Translations under genes and position numbers: made by a program
Shown here: piece after piece, positions 26,360 through 35,336 of the stretch
Numbering within the stretch: position 1 is the first letter of the stretch
Layout: each line of letters opens with the position of its first letter
Assembly (NCBI RefSeq): GCF_003182475.1
Contig: NZ_QGTS01000016.1
Coordinates: 1 to 64,000, forward strand
DNA: 64,000 nucleotides
Reading direction: 5' to 3'
Source: Mangrovibacter plantisponsor
GTDB lineage: Bacteria; Pseudomonadota; Gammaproteobacteria; Enterobacterales; Enterobacteriaceae
Notes under the pieces: generated by a model
The model's database searches: none
The model's input: the letters and a program-made list of their open reading frames with translations, nothing else
What the model was told of the DNA's origin: nothing

Positions 26360-29300
26360 TTAAGGGCATGAGAAGCCAGAAAGCTGGAACGGGTTACGAA
26401 TGCTGTTTGGGGTGAACTCAAGCGTCACACTGTGCCCGTCAACAGTAAATGTTGCCTGGCGGCTCAGGCTGTTGCTGCCAGGGGACTGTTTCGCCCGGTC
26501 AAAGAACCGGTTCAGTGCCCATGGGCCGCTGCTTACCAGCGTGGATGTCGTGCCATTGGCGAGCCCCAGTTGCATGCGCACCTGGTTGGTGCCGCCGGTA
26601 CCCGGCCAGCTCACCAGTTGTACCGCCTGTGGCCCATGGCTGTAACGCAGCAGTTGCCCGTCTACATCCAGCGAAAGGGTCAGAATATCGTTATCCATAC
26701 GGATGGTGCGTATCGTCACTTTGTAACCCGGTGTGGTTGCACCATTCGAGAAGAAGGCATCGCGAATGTATTGCGCCTGCTGGAATGGCCGCAGGATAGC
26801 TTCACCGCCTGGCAGGGTTTTGCCATCAATGCCTGGGGTAAACCGCCAGCGCGCCTGGGTGGTATCGACCCGGTTTGTCAGGTTGTCCCGGAAGAAGGCA
26901 TCCATTAAGCCAGTTCCCGGCGCAAACATGCGCGCCAGGTCATCCGGGGTGATATCCGCATGCGCACTGCGCACCAGCGGGTAGCGCCCGGCAACAGCCT
27001 GGCGGCAGAAGCTGCCAATTTCGACATTCAGGCGTTTGCGAATGTTGTCCATGTCGCGGCGCTGGGTATCTGAGCTTGCGCCCACCGCCATGCTGGTAAA
27101 CATGTTATTGAGGCCACCAGGTAAGCGCCCGGCGCTGGCCTGCAGGCGGCTGATGGCATCGCCACCAGGTGCTGGCATGCCGCTATTTGCGGCGTCCTGC
27201 ACGGCAGTCAGGTAACGGTACAGGTCATCAATCTGTTTGAGAAAATCATCAAACACGATGGCTTTGCCGCCTTTTTCCAGCGGCTGCGCCAGCTCAATGA
27301 TTGGCTCATAGTGATCGGTAACTTGTTGTTCCGGTGTTTGTGCTGCGGCAATAGCACCGTTACTGGTTGCGCCAAATAAATTATTCAGTGAACTGCTGTT
27401 GTCATCCGCTGCGGCTTTTTTATCTTCCGGCGCATCACTCGCCCGGGAAAGCGTGAGCACTTTGCTCAGGTTCATGACTAACTGGCGTAACGGTGAATTG
27501 TTGCTGGATAACACGCGGGCCGTATTAATGCGGTGAGTCAGGTCTGCACTGTTATTCAGCTGGATATCTGCCAGGTAGTTATCCCAGGCCGCCATAAAAT
27601 CACGCGCATAAAGCTGGCGTACAGCTTCATTAATGGCTTTTTGGTCTTCTTTCTGTGGTGCGCCAAGCACCCAGGCATCGTCTTCGTGTAGCGATGCAGT
27701 CACACTGGCGATTTGTTTCTCAAAGTGGTTCCAGTAGCCTTCCGGGGTATACAGGCCTGGTACGCCTTCGGTGATTGGCTTGCCTGTTTTGCGCGAGAAC
27801 ACCAGTTCACTTTGTGGCCCACCCAGGGTTGCCAGCGAGACCGGCTGCAAAGAGTCATCGTGCTCCAGTAAGCGTTTCAGGCGGCCATAAACCCTGACTG
27901 ACAGCGGGTTTTGGTTAATCAGTTGCTGCTCGCGCTGGATGAGTTCGTCGTCTTTGGCGTAAGGCGAAGACTGAATCTGGCTTTCCAGCAGTTGGGTCAG
28001 GTGCCACTCCATTTGGTGCAGTTCATTCTGCGTTACATTGCGCGGCAAATTACGCGACAGGTTGAACATCACCCAGGCATGGAGGAATTTGCCATCGTAA
28101 TGTTTCGGCTGGTACAGCATCTGGTAGGCTTTCAGCGCTTCATAGCTGTATTCCACATCACTGCCGTTGTCGTTACGTAACCAGGTGGTAATCCGTTGAG
28201 CGACTGCCGGCAATACCATTTCCTGCAACGCTTTTTGGTACAACGACTGGGTGGCATCGCTGACTTCGTTACCGCGATACAACCCCATACGCCAGGTGAT
28301 GCCCGGCGAGTTAATATCTACAGCATCGCTTTTCGGCAGGTTCTGCAGGCTGTTGAGGAATGGCAGGAGATCGAACAAATCGCTGCTGTCGCTGGTTTGT
28401 AACGCTTTACTCTGCGCCTGAACCCCTGGTACTTTCGCCTGCACCTCGGCCAAATAGCCTTTGTTGTTGCCGTAACTGGTGAGCCATAACCCGGCAAGTA
28501 CCACCAGCACGGCAGCCAGGGCAGCATAGCCCGACCAGATAACCGCCCGGTTACGAATAGCCCACCAGCGGTTTTGCCCGGCAATCCCGGCTTCCTGGAA
28601 AATCACCCGTTGCAGCAGGTTTTTAATAAAGTAACTCTGGCCTTTGTTGCCAGGTATTGGCGCTTCTTTGCTGACACTGTCCCAGGCATCATTGGTCTGT
28701 TTCTTGTCGCCGCCGCCGTTATCCTGCGGTAAGTTCAGGGCGCGTGCCAGGTCACCCATTACGCGGTCAAAAGGCAGGCCTTCCTGAGTACCACTGGCAA
28801 AGTAAATGCCGCGCGGAGAAAATTCGGTTTCGAAGTTGGAGCGGGCAAAAACGGTGCTCAGGTAATCAGCCAGCAGTGGGCGCAGTGCCGCAAACTCCTG
28901 CGGGAACAGGTAGCTTTCCGCGCGGGTTTGCGGGTCGCTTTCCTGTAGCATGATGTCGGGCAGCCCGGCATCAAGGCGTTGTTGCAACAGCGCATATTCT
29001 TGAGTAAATGCGCCCATCAGGTCGAAACTGGCCAGGCTTGATTGCGACCAGGGGAAGGTGAATCCCCAGATTTGCTCACGCTGGGCTTTATCCAGCCCGG
29101 CGAAATAGGCACTGAACCCTTTAAGTAAATCCGCTTTGGTGACCATGACATACACCGGGAAGCGAATACCCAGTTGCTCATGGAGCTCTGCCAGGCGCTG
29201 GCGCAGGTTGGTTGCCTGCTGTTGCATCGCTTCCGGCGACAGTGTCAGCAAATCAGAAATACTGATAGTCATGATGACGCCGTTGATAGGCTGGCGGCCA

Positions 29301-29986
29301 CGGTATTTACGCAACAGCCCCATAAAACGCTGCCACTCGCTGGCATCCAGCGCTTGCTGGCTTTCGTGGGTTGAATAACGCCCGGCGGTATCCAGCAGAA
29401 CGGCTTCGTTGGTAAACCACCAGTCACAGTTACGGGTGCCGCCTATACCGCGCAGCGCCGTTTTCCCGAATTTGTCCGCCAGCGGAAATTGCAGGCCGGA
29501 GTTAACCAGCGCCGTGGTTTTCCCGGCACCCGGTGCGCCAATCATGACATACCAGGGCAGTTGGTACAGGTACTGCTGGCTGAAGCGCTGTAGCCACGGG
29601 TGACCATGCTGGCTGCGGCTGAAATGCGCTTTTTTCAGGAACTGGGAGGCATCGTTAAAGCGTTCTGCCAGAACCTGTTCTTCATTGGTCAGGCGCTGGC
29701 GGTTTTCCGGTGCAGTGGTATCTTCACCGGCCGCATTCTTGTTGATGTTCTCCATCATTTTGCGGTTAAGCCACGCGTTATAAATCCGCGGAATGATATG
29801 GCTGTGGATCCACACCAGGTAGATAAGGCCAATACTGATCACCCGGTTTTGCACCGACTCCAGCGGGCGAGTATCCACAATGGAAAACAGGGGGCCAATC
29901 ATCCAGATAACCGCCGCAAATGCAGTTACCCCAACAAAACCCCATAAAATGCGGTTAGTGAGTATGGAAAGGAGAACTCTCAACAT
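26360..29986 (-). CDS. tssM: TssM (IcmF) inner membrane core protein
   Basis: The 1208-residue product has two N-terminal membrane helices (about 11-33 and 46-66), a cytosolic GTPase-like domain with Walker A GAPGAGKT (150-157), a third membrane helix in the 460-480 region (LAAVLVVLAGLWLTSY), and a large periplasmic part ending with the conserved TssM C-terminal domain (RTIRMDNDILTLSLDVDGQ, VQLVSWPG). TssM forms the periplasmic channel of the membrane complex with TssL and TssJ. The complete Walker A suggests nucleotide binding is kept, unlike in some homologues. It lies 3 bp after tssL. Confidence 0.96.
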   Translation of the reverse strand: MLRVLLSILTNRILWGFVGVTAFAAVIWMIGPLFSIVDTRPLESVQNRVISIGLIYLVWIHSHIIPRIYNAWLNRKMMENINKNAAGEDTTAPENRQRLTNEEQVLAERFNDASQFLKKAHFSRSQHGHPWLQRFSQQYLYQLPWYVMIGAPGAGKTTALVNSGLQFPLADKFGKTALRGIGGTRNCDWWFTNEAVLLDTAGRYSTHESQQALDASEWQRFMGLLRKYRGRQPINGVIMTISISDLLTLSPEAMQQQATNLRQRLAELHEQLGIRFPVYVMVTKADLLKGFSAYFAGLDKAQREQIWGFTFPWSQSSLASFDLMGAFTQEYALLQQRLDAGLPDIMLQESDPQTRAESYLFPQEFAALRPLLADYLSTVFARSNFETEFSPRGIYFASGTQEGLPFDRVMGDLARALNLPQDNGGGDKKQTNDAWDSVSKEAPIPGNKGQSYFIKNLLQRVIFQEAGIAGQNRWWAIRNRAVIWSGYAALAAVLVVLAGLWLTSYGNNKGYLAEVQAKVPGVQAQSKALQTSDSSDLFDLLPFLNSLQNLPKSDAVDINSPGITWRMGLYRGNEVSDATQSLYQKALQEMVLPAVAQRITTWLRNDNGSDVEYSYEALKAYQMLYQPKHYDGKFLHAWVMFNLSRNLPRNVTQNELHQMEWHLTQLLESQIQSSPYAKDDELIQREQQLINQNPLSVRVYGRLKRLLEHDDSLQPVSLATLGGPQSELVFSRKTGKPITEGVPGLYTPEGYWNHFEKQIASVTASLHEDDAWVLGAPQKEDQKAINEAVRQLYARDFMAAWDNYLADIQLNNSADLTHRINTARVLSSNNSPLRQLVMNLSKVLTLSRASDAPEDKKAAADDNSSSLNNLFGATSNGAIAAAQTPEQQVTDHYEPIIELAQPLEKGGKAIVFDDFLKQIDDLYRYLTAVQDAANSGMPAPGGDAISRLQASAGRLPGGLNNMFTSMAVGASSDTQRRDMDNIRKRLNVEIGSFCRQAVAGRYPLVRSAHADITPDDLARMFAPGTGLMDAFFRDNLTNRVDTTQARWRFTPGIDGKTLPGGEAILRPFQQAQYIRDAFFSNGATTPGYKVTIRTIRMDNDILTLSLDVDGQLLRYSHGPQAVQLVSWPGTGGTNQVRMQLGLANGTTSTLVSSGPWALNRFFDRAKQSPGSNSLSRQATFTVDGHSVTLEFTPNSIRNPFQLSGFSCP

Positions 29987-29989
29987 CCT

Positions 29990-31228
29990 TTAGTTTCCTT
30001 GCGCAATGCCGTTCAGCTCAGCCTGGGTGTTTTCCGGCGAGACAAGTAAAGTGATTTCAACACGGCGGTTACGGGCGCGATTTTCTGCTGTGTTATTCGG
30101 TGCCACCGGGTTGGTGTCGCCACGCCCTTCCGCTTTCACCCTTTCCGGGCGGGAAAGCTGTTTTTCCAGCATGTCCGTGACTGACTGGGCACGCTCAAGA
30201 GACAGTTCGTAATTCGAGGCAAAACGCGCACTGCGAATCGGTACGTTATCGGTGTAACCGACAACCAGAATTTTACCGCTGACGTTGTCCATCGCTTTCG
30301 CTACCCGATCAATCACCGGTTTATAGCGGTCGCGCACTACAGTGGAGCCTGAAGCAAACAGGCCATCACCTTTGAGGATTACCACACTACGGTCTGATTC
30401 ATCGCGTACCGCGACCAGGCCTGCTTTGATTTCCGGGCTCAGGAATGCCCGCAGGTTAAGGACTGGCGGGTGGCGCGGTGCCGGATTTTTAATAGTGACG
30501 TCTGGCAATGTGGTCTGGTACACCGCGGCGAGCACCGGGCTGGTGTAATCACCAAGCCGCCAGTTCAGGCCGATATAAAACAGGCAGGCAAGGAACCCGG
30601 CCAGGGCTGTACACGCCCATACAGGCACTACCGGGCGCCATAACTTGCGCATCACCGGCTGGTCTTCCGGGTGAACAGAAAGTGGTGAAGCATACTGGCC
30701 GCGTACACCACGGATCATCTGCCATAAACGCTGTTTAATGGTTTCCAGTTGCGTGCGGCCGTTGTCCAGCACGCGGTAGCGCCCTTCGAACCCCAGCAAC
30801 AGGCAGGTGTTGATCATTTCCAGTAAGTTGATGTGCTCACGCGGGTTTTGTGAAAGCCGGGCCAGTAACTGGAAGAACTTTTCACCGCCCCAGGTTTCAT
30901 TATGAAAAGTAACCAGCAAACCACTGCCTGCCCAAACACTGCGGCTGCCCCAGGGAGTGAGCGACGCGGCTTCATCCAGTGCGGTGCACAAGCAGTAGCG
31001 CGCACCAACAATCACTTCATACGCCAGGCCTGATTGCTGGCAACGTACTTCGAAGCGGCGAATTTCGTCTATCAACCGTTGGCGTAATCCTGCCGGGTCG
31101 TTGTGTGAAACAGAGTGGCGGATTTGAACAATGGCATTGAGTAAAGGATTGGCTGCCGCCACCAGCGGATTAGCGCTGCTGGCGCCTGCAAACATGGCAT
31201 CACCGGCTGTGGCTTGAGATTCCTGCAT
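29990..31228 (-). CDS. tssL: TssL with C-terminal OmpA-like peptidoglycan-binding domain
   Basis: Encodes 412 residues: an N-terminal cytosolic DotU domain (about 20-190; NPLLNAIVQIR, YCLCTALDEAA, ETWGGEKFFQLL, LLGFEGRYRV), one membrane helix (about 205-225, ACTALAGFLACLFYIGL) and a C-terminal OmpA domain (about 285-400; VVGYTDNVPI, NYELSLERAQSV, GRGDTNPVAPNN, NRRVEI). TssL anchors TssM in the inner membrane. The fused OmpA domain would tie the complex to peptidoglycan directly, so no separate TagL-type anchor is needed. Confidence 0.95.
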   Translation of the reverse strand: MQESQATAGDAMFAGASSANPLVAAANPLLNAIVQIRHSVSHNDPAGLRQRLIDEIRRFEVRCQQSGLAYEVIVGARYCLCTALDEAASLTPWGSRSVWAGSGLLVTFHNETWGGEKFFQLLARLSQNPREHINLLEMINTCLLLGFEGRYRVLDNGRTQLETIKQRLWQMIRGVRGQYASPLSVHPEDQPVMRKLWRPVVPVWACTALAGFLACLFYIGLNWRLGDYTSPVLAAVYQTTLPDVTIKNPAPRHPPVLNLRAFLSPEIKAGLVAVRDESDRSVVILKGDGLFASGSTVVRDRYKPVIDRVAKAMDNVSGKILVVGYTDNVPIRSARFASNYELSLERAQSVTDMLEKQLSRPERVKAEGRGDTNPVAPNNTAENRARNRRVEITLLVSPENTQAELNGIAQGN

Positions 31229-31248
31229 AATTGGCGCGTATCCTTGAA

Positions 31249-32592
31249 TTATTCTGCGTGGCTACGAATAGCCCAAAATTCCATATCCAGCCCGGGGAAT
31301 TCACCGGCCAGATGCAGCGCAAATGCGCCTGATTTCTCCATCTCTTTCCATAATTCCCCGCCCTTCTCCAGTTGGAAGTAGCTGTAACCGGCGTGCCAGG
31401 GAATTTGCGGAGGAGCAACCGGCATTGCGCGCAACACCATGCCGGGTAACTGGAGCTGCACCAGGTCGCGAATTTTGGTGACCGGTGCAATCTTCATTTG
31501 TGCCGGGAAATGGGTTTGCAGGGCGTCGCCCGGGACATTGGCCCGCACTGCCAGCACAAAGCCAAACTCTTTCACCATGCTGGTTTCCGGTACGGTGGCA
31601 ACATTCAGGCCATGAGAACGTTCGTTAAGCGGTAACTGAATCGCGCTTTCTTCCATCACCTGCGACAGCCCCTGGCGTAACAGCAAAATCAGTTTGCTAA
31701 AGCACCATGCCAGGTCGTCATGGTCATAAACAGGCAGACCAGCGGCAGGAGCACGTTGCGGCATCCAGGTGGCAAGTTCAGTTGCGAAACCAATCCACTC
31801 GCGCCACAGTTGTTCCGGGTGGAGTAATGGCAGGCTGCGCAGGTGTTCAGATAACCCAAGGTGGCGGTTTACTAACGCCAGCAGGCTGAACTCAATCATT
31901 TCTGAGGTATTAAACCGGCCAGGTTTACTCAGGCGCTGGCCGATTTGCTGGCTGCGTTGTGCCAGCAGGCCGTGCATGTCTGTCAGGTAAGCAAATAAAT
32001 GCTCATTATTAATAGCGTTGAGCATTGGGGGAATGTAGCTGTTTTCCAGGCGGACCTGGTTGTCGTTGCGCTTTTCGATAACCTGCGCCACACCAACCGC
32101 TGTCCATTCTGCTGTCAGGTCACTTTCCAGCATCAGGCGCAGGCGTAATTTGCCAAACTGGACGGTGGCGCTGCCCACCGCCATGTCGTTGTCGTCGTCC
32201 ACATCGGCTTCCCAGGCGATATACCGCGCCAGGGAGTCAGATGCTTCACTGAATATCACAGCTTCACGGCCGGAACGGCTTACAGGTAAAGCCAGAACGA
32301 CACGCGCGTTATTGACGTTATCGCCAATAGCCAGCGGAGCCGGGCCATCTTCCGCCCGGGTGAAAGAGAATGTTGTACCGTCTGGTAACAGGCCCGTTGC
32401 GCTGCTCAGCGCCACACAACCCTGGCGCAGTAAAGCTTCGTCAAATTCAATGTGCTGGAAACCCCACATGTACGGACGGGTTTGCATACCCCAGTCGCGT
32501 AACTGACTTTTCAGGTAGCTTTCCGCACGTTGAAAATGATGGGGGCGCAGGAACATACCTTCTGTCCACACGACCTTTTCTGCTTTGTTCAT
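31249..32592 (-). CDS. tssK: TssK baseplate-to-membrane linker
   Basis: The 447-residue product starts with the strong family signature VVWTEGMFLRPHHFQ. Other conserved parts are YMWGFQHIEFD, VALPVSRSG and the C-terminal WHAGYSYFQLEKGGELW. TssK forms trimers related to phage receptor-binding proteins and connects the TssEFG wedge with TssL and TssM. It lies between tssJ and tssL, the common order. Confidence 0.96.
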   Translation of the reverse strand: MNKAEKVVWTEGMFLRPHHFQRAESYLKSQLRDWGMQTRPYMWGFQHIEFDEALLRQGCVALSSATGLLPDGTTFSFTRAEDGPAPLAIGDNVNNARVVLALPVSRSGREAVIFSEASDSLARYIAWEADVDDDNDMAVGSATVQFGKLRLRLMLESDLTAEWTAVGVAQVIEKRNDNQVRLENSYIPPMLNAINNEHLFAYLTDMHGLLAQRSQQIGQRLSKPGRFNTSEMIEFSLLALVNRHLGLSEHLRSLPLLHPEQLWREWIGFATELATWMPQRAPAAGLPVYDHDDLAWCFSKLILLLRQGLSQVMEESAIQLPLNERSHGLNVATVPETSMVKEFGFVLAVRANVPGDALQTHFPAQMKIAPVTKIRDLVQLQLPGMVLRAMPVAPPQIPWHAGYSYFQLEKGGELWKEMEKSGAFALHLAGEFPGLDMEFWAIRSHAE

Positions 32593-32616
32593 ACTGCTTT
32601 CCTGTTGTAAGACGGG

Positions 32617-33123
32617 TTATTCGTTAACAACGCGTATGCCATTGATATCCAGGAACAGGTGCGCCTCAAGGGTGTCTGACGACCATTTCCAGAACTTGTA
32701 GAAGCTGTCTTCGCTGGGCGCGGGTAACGGCAAGGAGACACGCCATTTTTTACCGTCAAGGGACTGGTATTCAGCCATAATGCCAATAAAGCGGGCATCC
32801 GGAGTGCTCTGGCCTGTCAGTTGTTTATTCTGCTGGCCGGGCATCAGGAAGAACTGATCGCTGTTGAGCAGGTTGGCGCCCAGAACGCCCTGAGGGTTGT
32901 TTTGTAACGAATAAAAGTCGGCTGACATAAAGTCAGCGTCTGATTTGAGCAAAAAGACCCGGATTTTAAGCGGTGCAGACTGGTTTATCTGCGGGTGCGC
33001 CATAAACACCAGGTTGTATTTGGCAGGCACAGTGCGCGATGAAGAAACACAACCTGATAACAGTGCCAGCGCCACCATGAAAAACGCCAGGAGTCCCTGG
33101 CGCATCAGACGAGTTTTCATCAT
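32617..33123 (-). CDS. tssJ: TssJ outer-membrane lipoprotein
   Basis: The product has 168 residues with a lipoprotein signal (LLSGC, lipidated Cys25). The mature domain has the TssJ pattern: LKIRVFLLKSDADFMSADFYSL, a LNSDQFFLMPGQ segment and FIGIMAEYQSLDGKKW. TssJ is lipid-anchored in the outer membrane and binds the C-terminal domain of TssM. Two start codons (33123 and 33120) are adjacent; no strong SD decides between them. Confidence 0.93.
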   Translation of the reverse strand: MMKTRLMRQGLLAFFMVALALLSGCVSSSRTVPAKYNLVFMAHPQINQSAPLKIRVFLLKSDADFMSADFYSLQNNPQGVLGANLLNSDQFFLMPGQQNKQLTGQSTPDARFIGIMAEYQSLDGKKWRVSLPLPAPSEDSFYKFWKWSSDTLEAHLFLDINGIRVVNE

Positions 33124-33146
33124 GAGGATTCACACGAGAAAGCGGC

Positions 33147-33644
33147 TTACTGGATTATCCAGGTTCCGCTGTTGGTGTTTTTGCATGCCTGGCTGTTGTT
33201 ATCAACAGACACACAGTTGGGTTTTTTCGCTGCAGCACGGCGTTTGCGCGGGCGATCTTTACGCAGGGTGGATTCGTACAAATCGCTTTTTACGACAGCA
33301 CGCAGAGGAACATAACCAATCAGCTCATCTTTACCTTGTTCAGCAACCGCCATCCAGTAATCCTGAACGCGACCGAGAACCTGGTAAGTGCCACCGTTAT
33401 CCAGATAGCGCACAACGTTACCGCCAAAATCAGGGCGGCTCATTACAGAGGCTTTGTACAGCGCACGGTACTCTTCATTAATCGGGTGGAATTCAGTCGG
33501 CGGCGTAATGGCATGACGGTAAGTCAGTTTCACACCGTCAACGGTGCTGCTGACGATAGTGTCATCATTCACTGCAGGTGGATGCTTCACACAACCAGAC
33601 ACACCGAACACAAATAACAGAGCAAGGACGATTCGTAATTTCAT
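33147..33644 (-). CDS. SH3-like lipoprotein at the head of the T6SS operon
   Basis: The ATG at 33644 has GGAAGAA a few bases upstream and directly opens a lipoprotein signal (MKLRIVLALLFVFGVSGC, lipidated Cys18), giving 165 residues; a longer in-frame start at 33833 would hide this signal. The middle part (about 85-125, GTYQVLGRVQDYWMAVAE, then IGYVPLRAVV) has the spacing of a bacterial SH3 domain, a fold that often binds cell-wall peptides. The tail is Arg/Lys/Ala-rich (RKRRAAAKK) followed by two cysteines. It is probably the first gene of the operon, 23 bp before tssJ, and may help position the membrane complex at the cell wall. Function is inferred. Confidence 0.78.
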   Translation of the reverse strand: MKLRIVLALLFVFGVSGCVKHPPAVNDDTIVSSTVDGVKLTYRHAITPPTEFHPINEEYRALYKASVMSRPDFGGNVVRYLDNGGTYQVLGRVQDYWMAVAEQGKDELIGYVPLRAVVKSDLYESTLRKDRPRKRRAAAKKPNCVSVDNNSQACKNTNSGTWIIQ

Positions 33645-34237
33645 CGTATTCTTCCATTGAAAGAGGGAGTGACAAAAGTTTGATGCCGTACCTGAAGCGT
33701 TGTATGCACAGGCATGGACGAAAGCGATTGCCTTCACCGTCGCGCATAACGGCAAACCAACCATAAAAAACTTCATGCAGATTGCGGTGACATCACCACG
33801 AGTAACCCCGCTAAAAAGCCACAATGCCAGCAAACAATCTGAAGGTATAACGCGTATAAGATTAATCGACCAGCGTATCTGGCACTATACCTTTGCAACA
33901 TTATTACACAGTGCTGTGATGCTCCGGCGTGAAATAATAAACCACCGAAACAATCTGCAGACACAATCTTAAAGGCAAAGCTACCGCACGAACCTTACTC
34001 AATAAGGACCGGGTTACAACATCAGATTTTATTTTCACTGCCACAAAGGCAACACAACAACCAGATGGATATATTCACCCCACCGGTTTTAGCATGGATA
34101 TATTTTACTTAAGGAGCCAAAAACCCTTGTATGTAATTACAAACTGAGGCGCTGTTTGCTGGAGGCACTGCTGTGTGCTCTACATATGTCCACAAGGGGA
34201 TTTTGACACGCTTATGCATCAGAAAAGTCATTCAAGC

Positions 34238-34262
34238 TACTGATATTTATTAAATATCAGTA
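34238..34262. promoter_or_regulatory. 11 bp perfect inverted repeat, operator candidate
   Basis: TACTGATATTT (34238-34248) and its exact complement AAATATCAGTA (34252-34262) flank a 3 nt spacer. It is AT-rich with no U-run on either side, so a dimeric regulator site is more likely than a terminator. Confidence 0.5.
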
Positions 34263-34399
34263 TGAAGTACATTTACATGCACAAAAAATACACATAAAAA
34301 AATGTGTAATCAGGTATTAATTTTATAGGCCATACGATATTTTATCACGACCACAAAAATAACCAGGAATAGTCCTAATAGTACGAAGGAATGAGGCCC

Positions 34400-34436
34400 A
34401 AAAAGCCCATACCTACAATATTTAGTAGGCTTTTTT
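34400..34436. terminator. bidirectional terminator-like hairpin with no upstream gene
   Basis: AAAAAGCC (34400-34407) faces GGCTTTTTT (34428-34436), with an alternative inner stem CCTAC / GTAGG. On the plus strand a six-T run follows; on the minus strand a five-T run follows. It could end an unannotated small RNA reading from either side. Confidence 0.55.
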
Positions 34437-34573
34437 AGTAACTTTTCTACTATGATAGAAATATTGCGAATATATTTCGTATGCGTTTTATCCGAATATA
34501 TCCTTCCAGTTGAAAGGCAATGTGATATTAATAATGAGCGGGTAAAAGGATTAACCTATAGATCATTTTTTTA

Positions 34574-34589
34574 TGTGATTAAGATCACA
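34574..34589. promoter_or_regulatory. CRP binding site
   Basis: TGTGATTAAGATCACA matches both half-sites of the CRP consensus (TGTGA, 6 nt, TCACA) exactly. It lies about 105-120 bp upstream of the acetyltransferase start and may act on that gene or, at a distance, on the leftward T6SS promoter. Confidence 0.8.
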
Positions 34590-34693
34590 GTTCCCCATCA
34601 CACAGACCCGCAAGGCTGAAATATGTACACAATTCAGACAATCCGCATACTCGGTATTCCAGCCAGTACCCCCCCACAAAGACCTGAACCGCA

Positions 34694-35167
34694 GTGATAC
34701 AGAAGATGATTACCCCCGTTACTCTGCCGCTGCCGGGTTTTGCCGAACTCTGTGCAGCCAGCCAGACAGAAGGTTTCGCTATGCTCATGCGCCTTGAACA
34801 ACACTGGCAGGATGGGAGTAACCGTTTTAATAAGCCAGGTGAAATTCTGCTGGCTGCCTGGTCAGGCAATGAGCTGGCTGGTATTGGGGGCCTCAACCGG
34901 TGCCCGTTCGACACACACCCACAGGCAGCAAGATTACGCCATCTTTATATCAGCCAGGCGTTTCGCCGCCAGAAAGTGGGCCTCGCTCTGGTTAATGCAC
35001 TGGAAGCCCACGCGAAGCTTGCCGGATTTCACCACCTCAACACTCATGCGCCTGAAACAGCTTTTGCTTTTTACCAGTCACTGGGGTTTCTTCCCGTAAC
35101 CGGGCAAGAACGGCTGACGCACCAAAAACACCTCACGCCTGCCACACACCACAACTGGCAACAATAG
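34694..35167 (+). CDS. GNAT-family N-acetyltransferase
   Basis: Encodes 157 residues from a GTG at 34694; an ATG at 34706 (153 residues) is equally possible, since neither has a strong SD. The GNAT core is visible: LLAAWSGNELAGIGGL, motif A LRHLYISQAFRRQKVGLALV with the acetyl-CoA pyrophosphate loop, and AFAFYQSLGFLPV near the end. It would transfer an acetyl group from acetyl-CoA to an unknown amine. The end of the gene carries a 14 bp tandem duplication (35154-35181) whose first copy contains the stop codon. Confidence 0.85.
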   Translation: MIQKMITPVTLPLPGFAELCAASQTEGFAMLMRLEQHWQDGSNRFNKPGEILLAAWSGNELAGIGGLNRCPFDTHPQAARLRHLYISQAFRRQKVGLALVNALEAHAKLAGFHHLNTHAPETAFAFYQSLGFLPVTGQERLTHQKHLTPATHHNWQQ

Positions 35168-35186
35168 ACTGGCAACAATAGTTGCC
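35154..35186 (+). repeat. 14 bp tandem duplication and small hairpin at the GNAT gene end
   Basis: ACTGGCAACAATAG occurs twice in direct contact (35154-35167, 35168-35181). The second copy with the following bases forms a GGCAAC / GTTGCC hairpin (35171-35186). It may be a weak terminator; no U-run follows directly. Confidence 0.7.
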
Positions 35187-35336
35187 AACCCCTGTTTTCA
35201 GCCAAATACGCCCGAAAATTAAGAATTACCCGCGCCGAATAGAGGCATGAATATTTTCATGGTAGATTCCTCGACAAATTAAGCATCATGAAGAATCATA
35301 ACCTGCAATTACAGAATAATTATCTAACCAATTTCC

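Larger units (their letters stand above)
33645..34693. other. 1 kb AT-rich regulatory gap between the T6SS operon and a GNAT gene
   Basis: No convincing gene lies here. It must hold the promoter of the T6SS operon (leftward) and of the acetyltransferase (rightward). Visible signals are an 11 bp direct repeat (34065-34075 and 34094-34104, 29 bp apart), an 11 bp inverted repeat with a 3 nt spacer (34238-34262), a terminator-like hairpin (34400-34436), a 9 bp repeat CGAATATAT (34467-34475 and 34493-34501) and a CRP site (34574-34589). Confidence 0.7.

Noticed and set aside
33879-33897. Sigma-54-like promoter (TGGCAC followed by TTGCA) at the head of the T6SS gap
   Set aside because: The GG-to-GC spacing is 12 nt instead of the required 10, and it points away from the T6SS operon.
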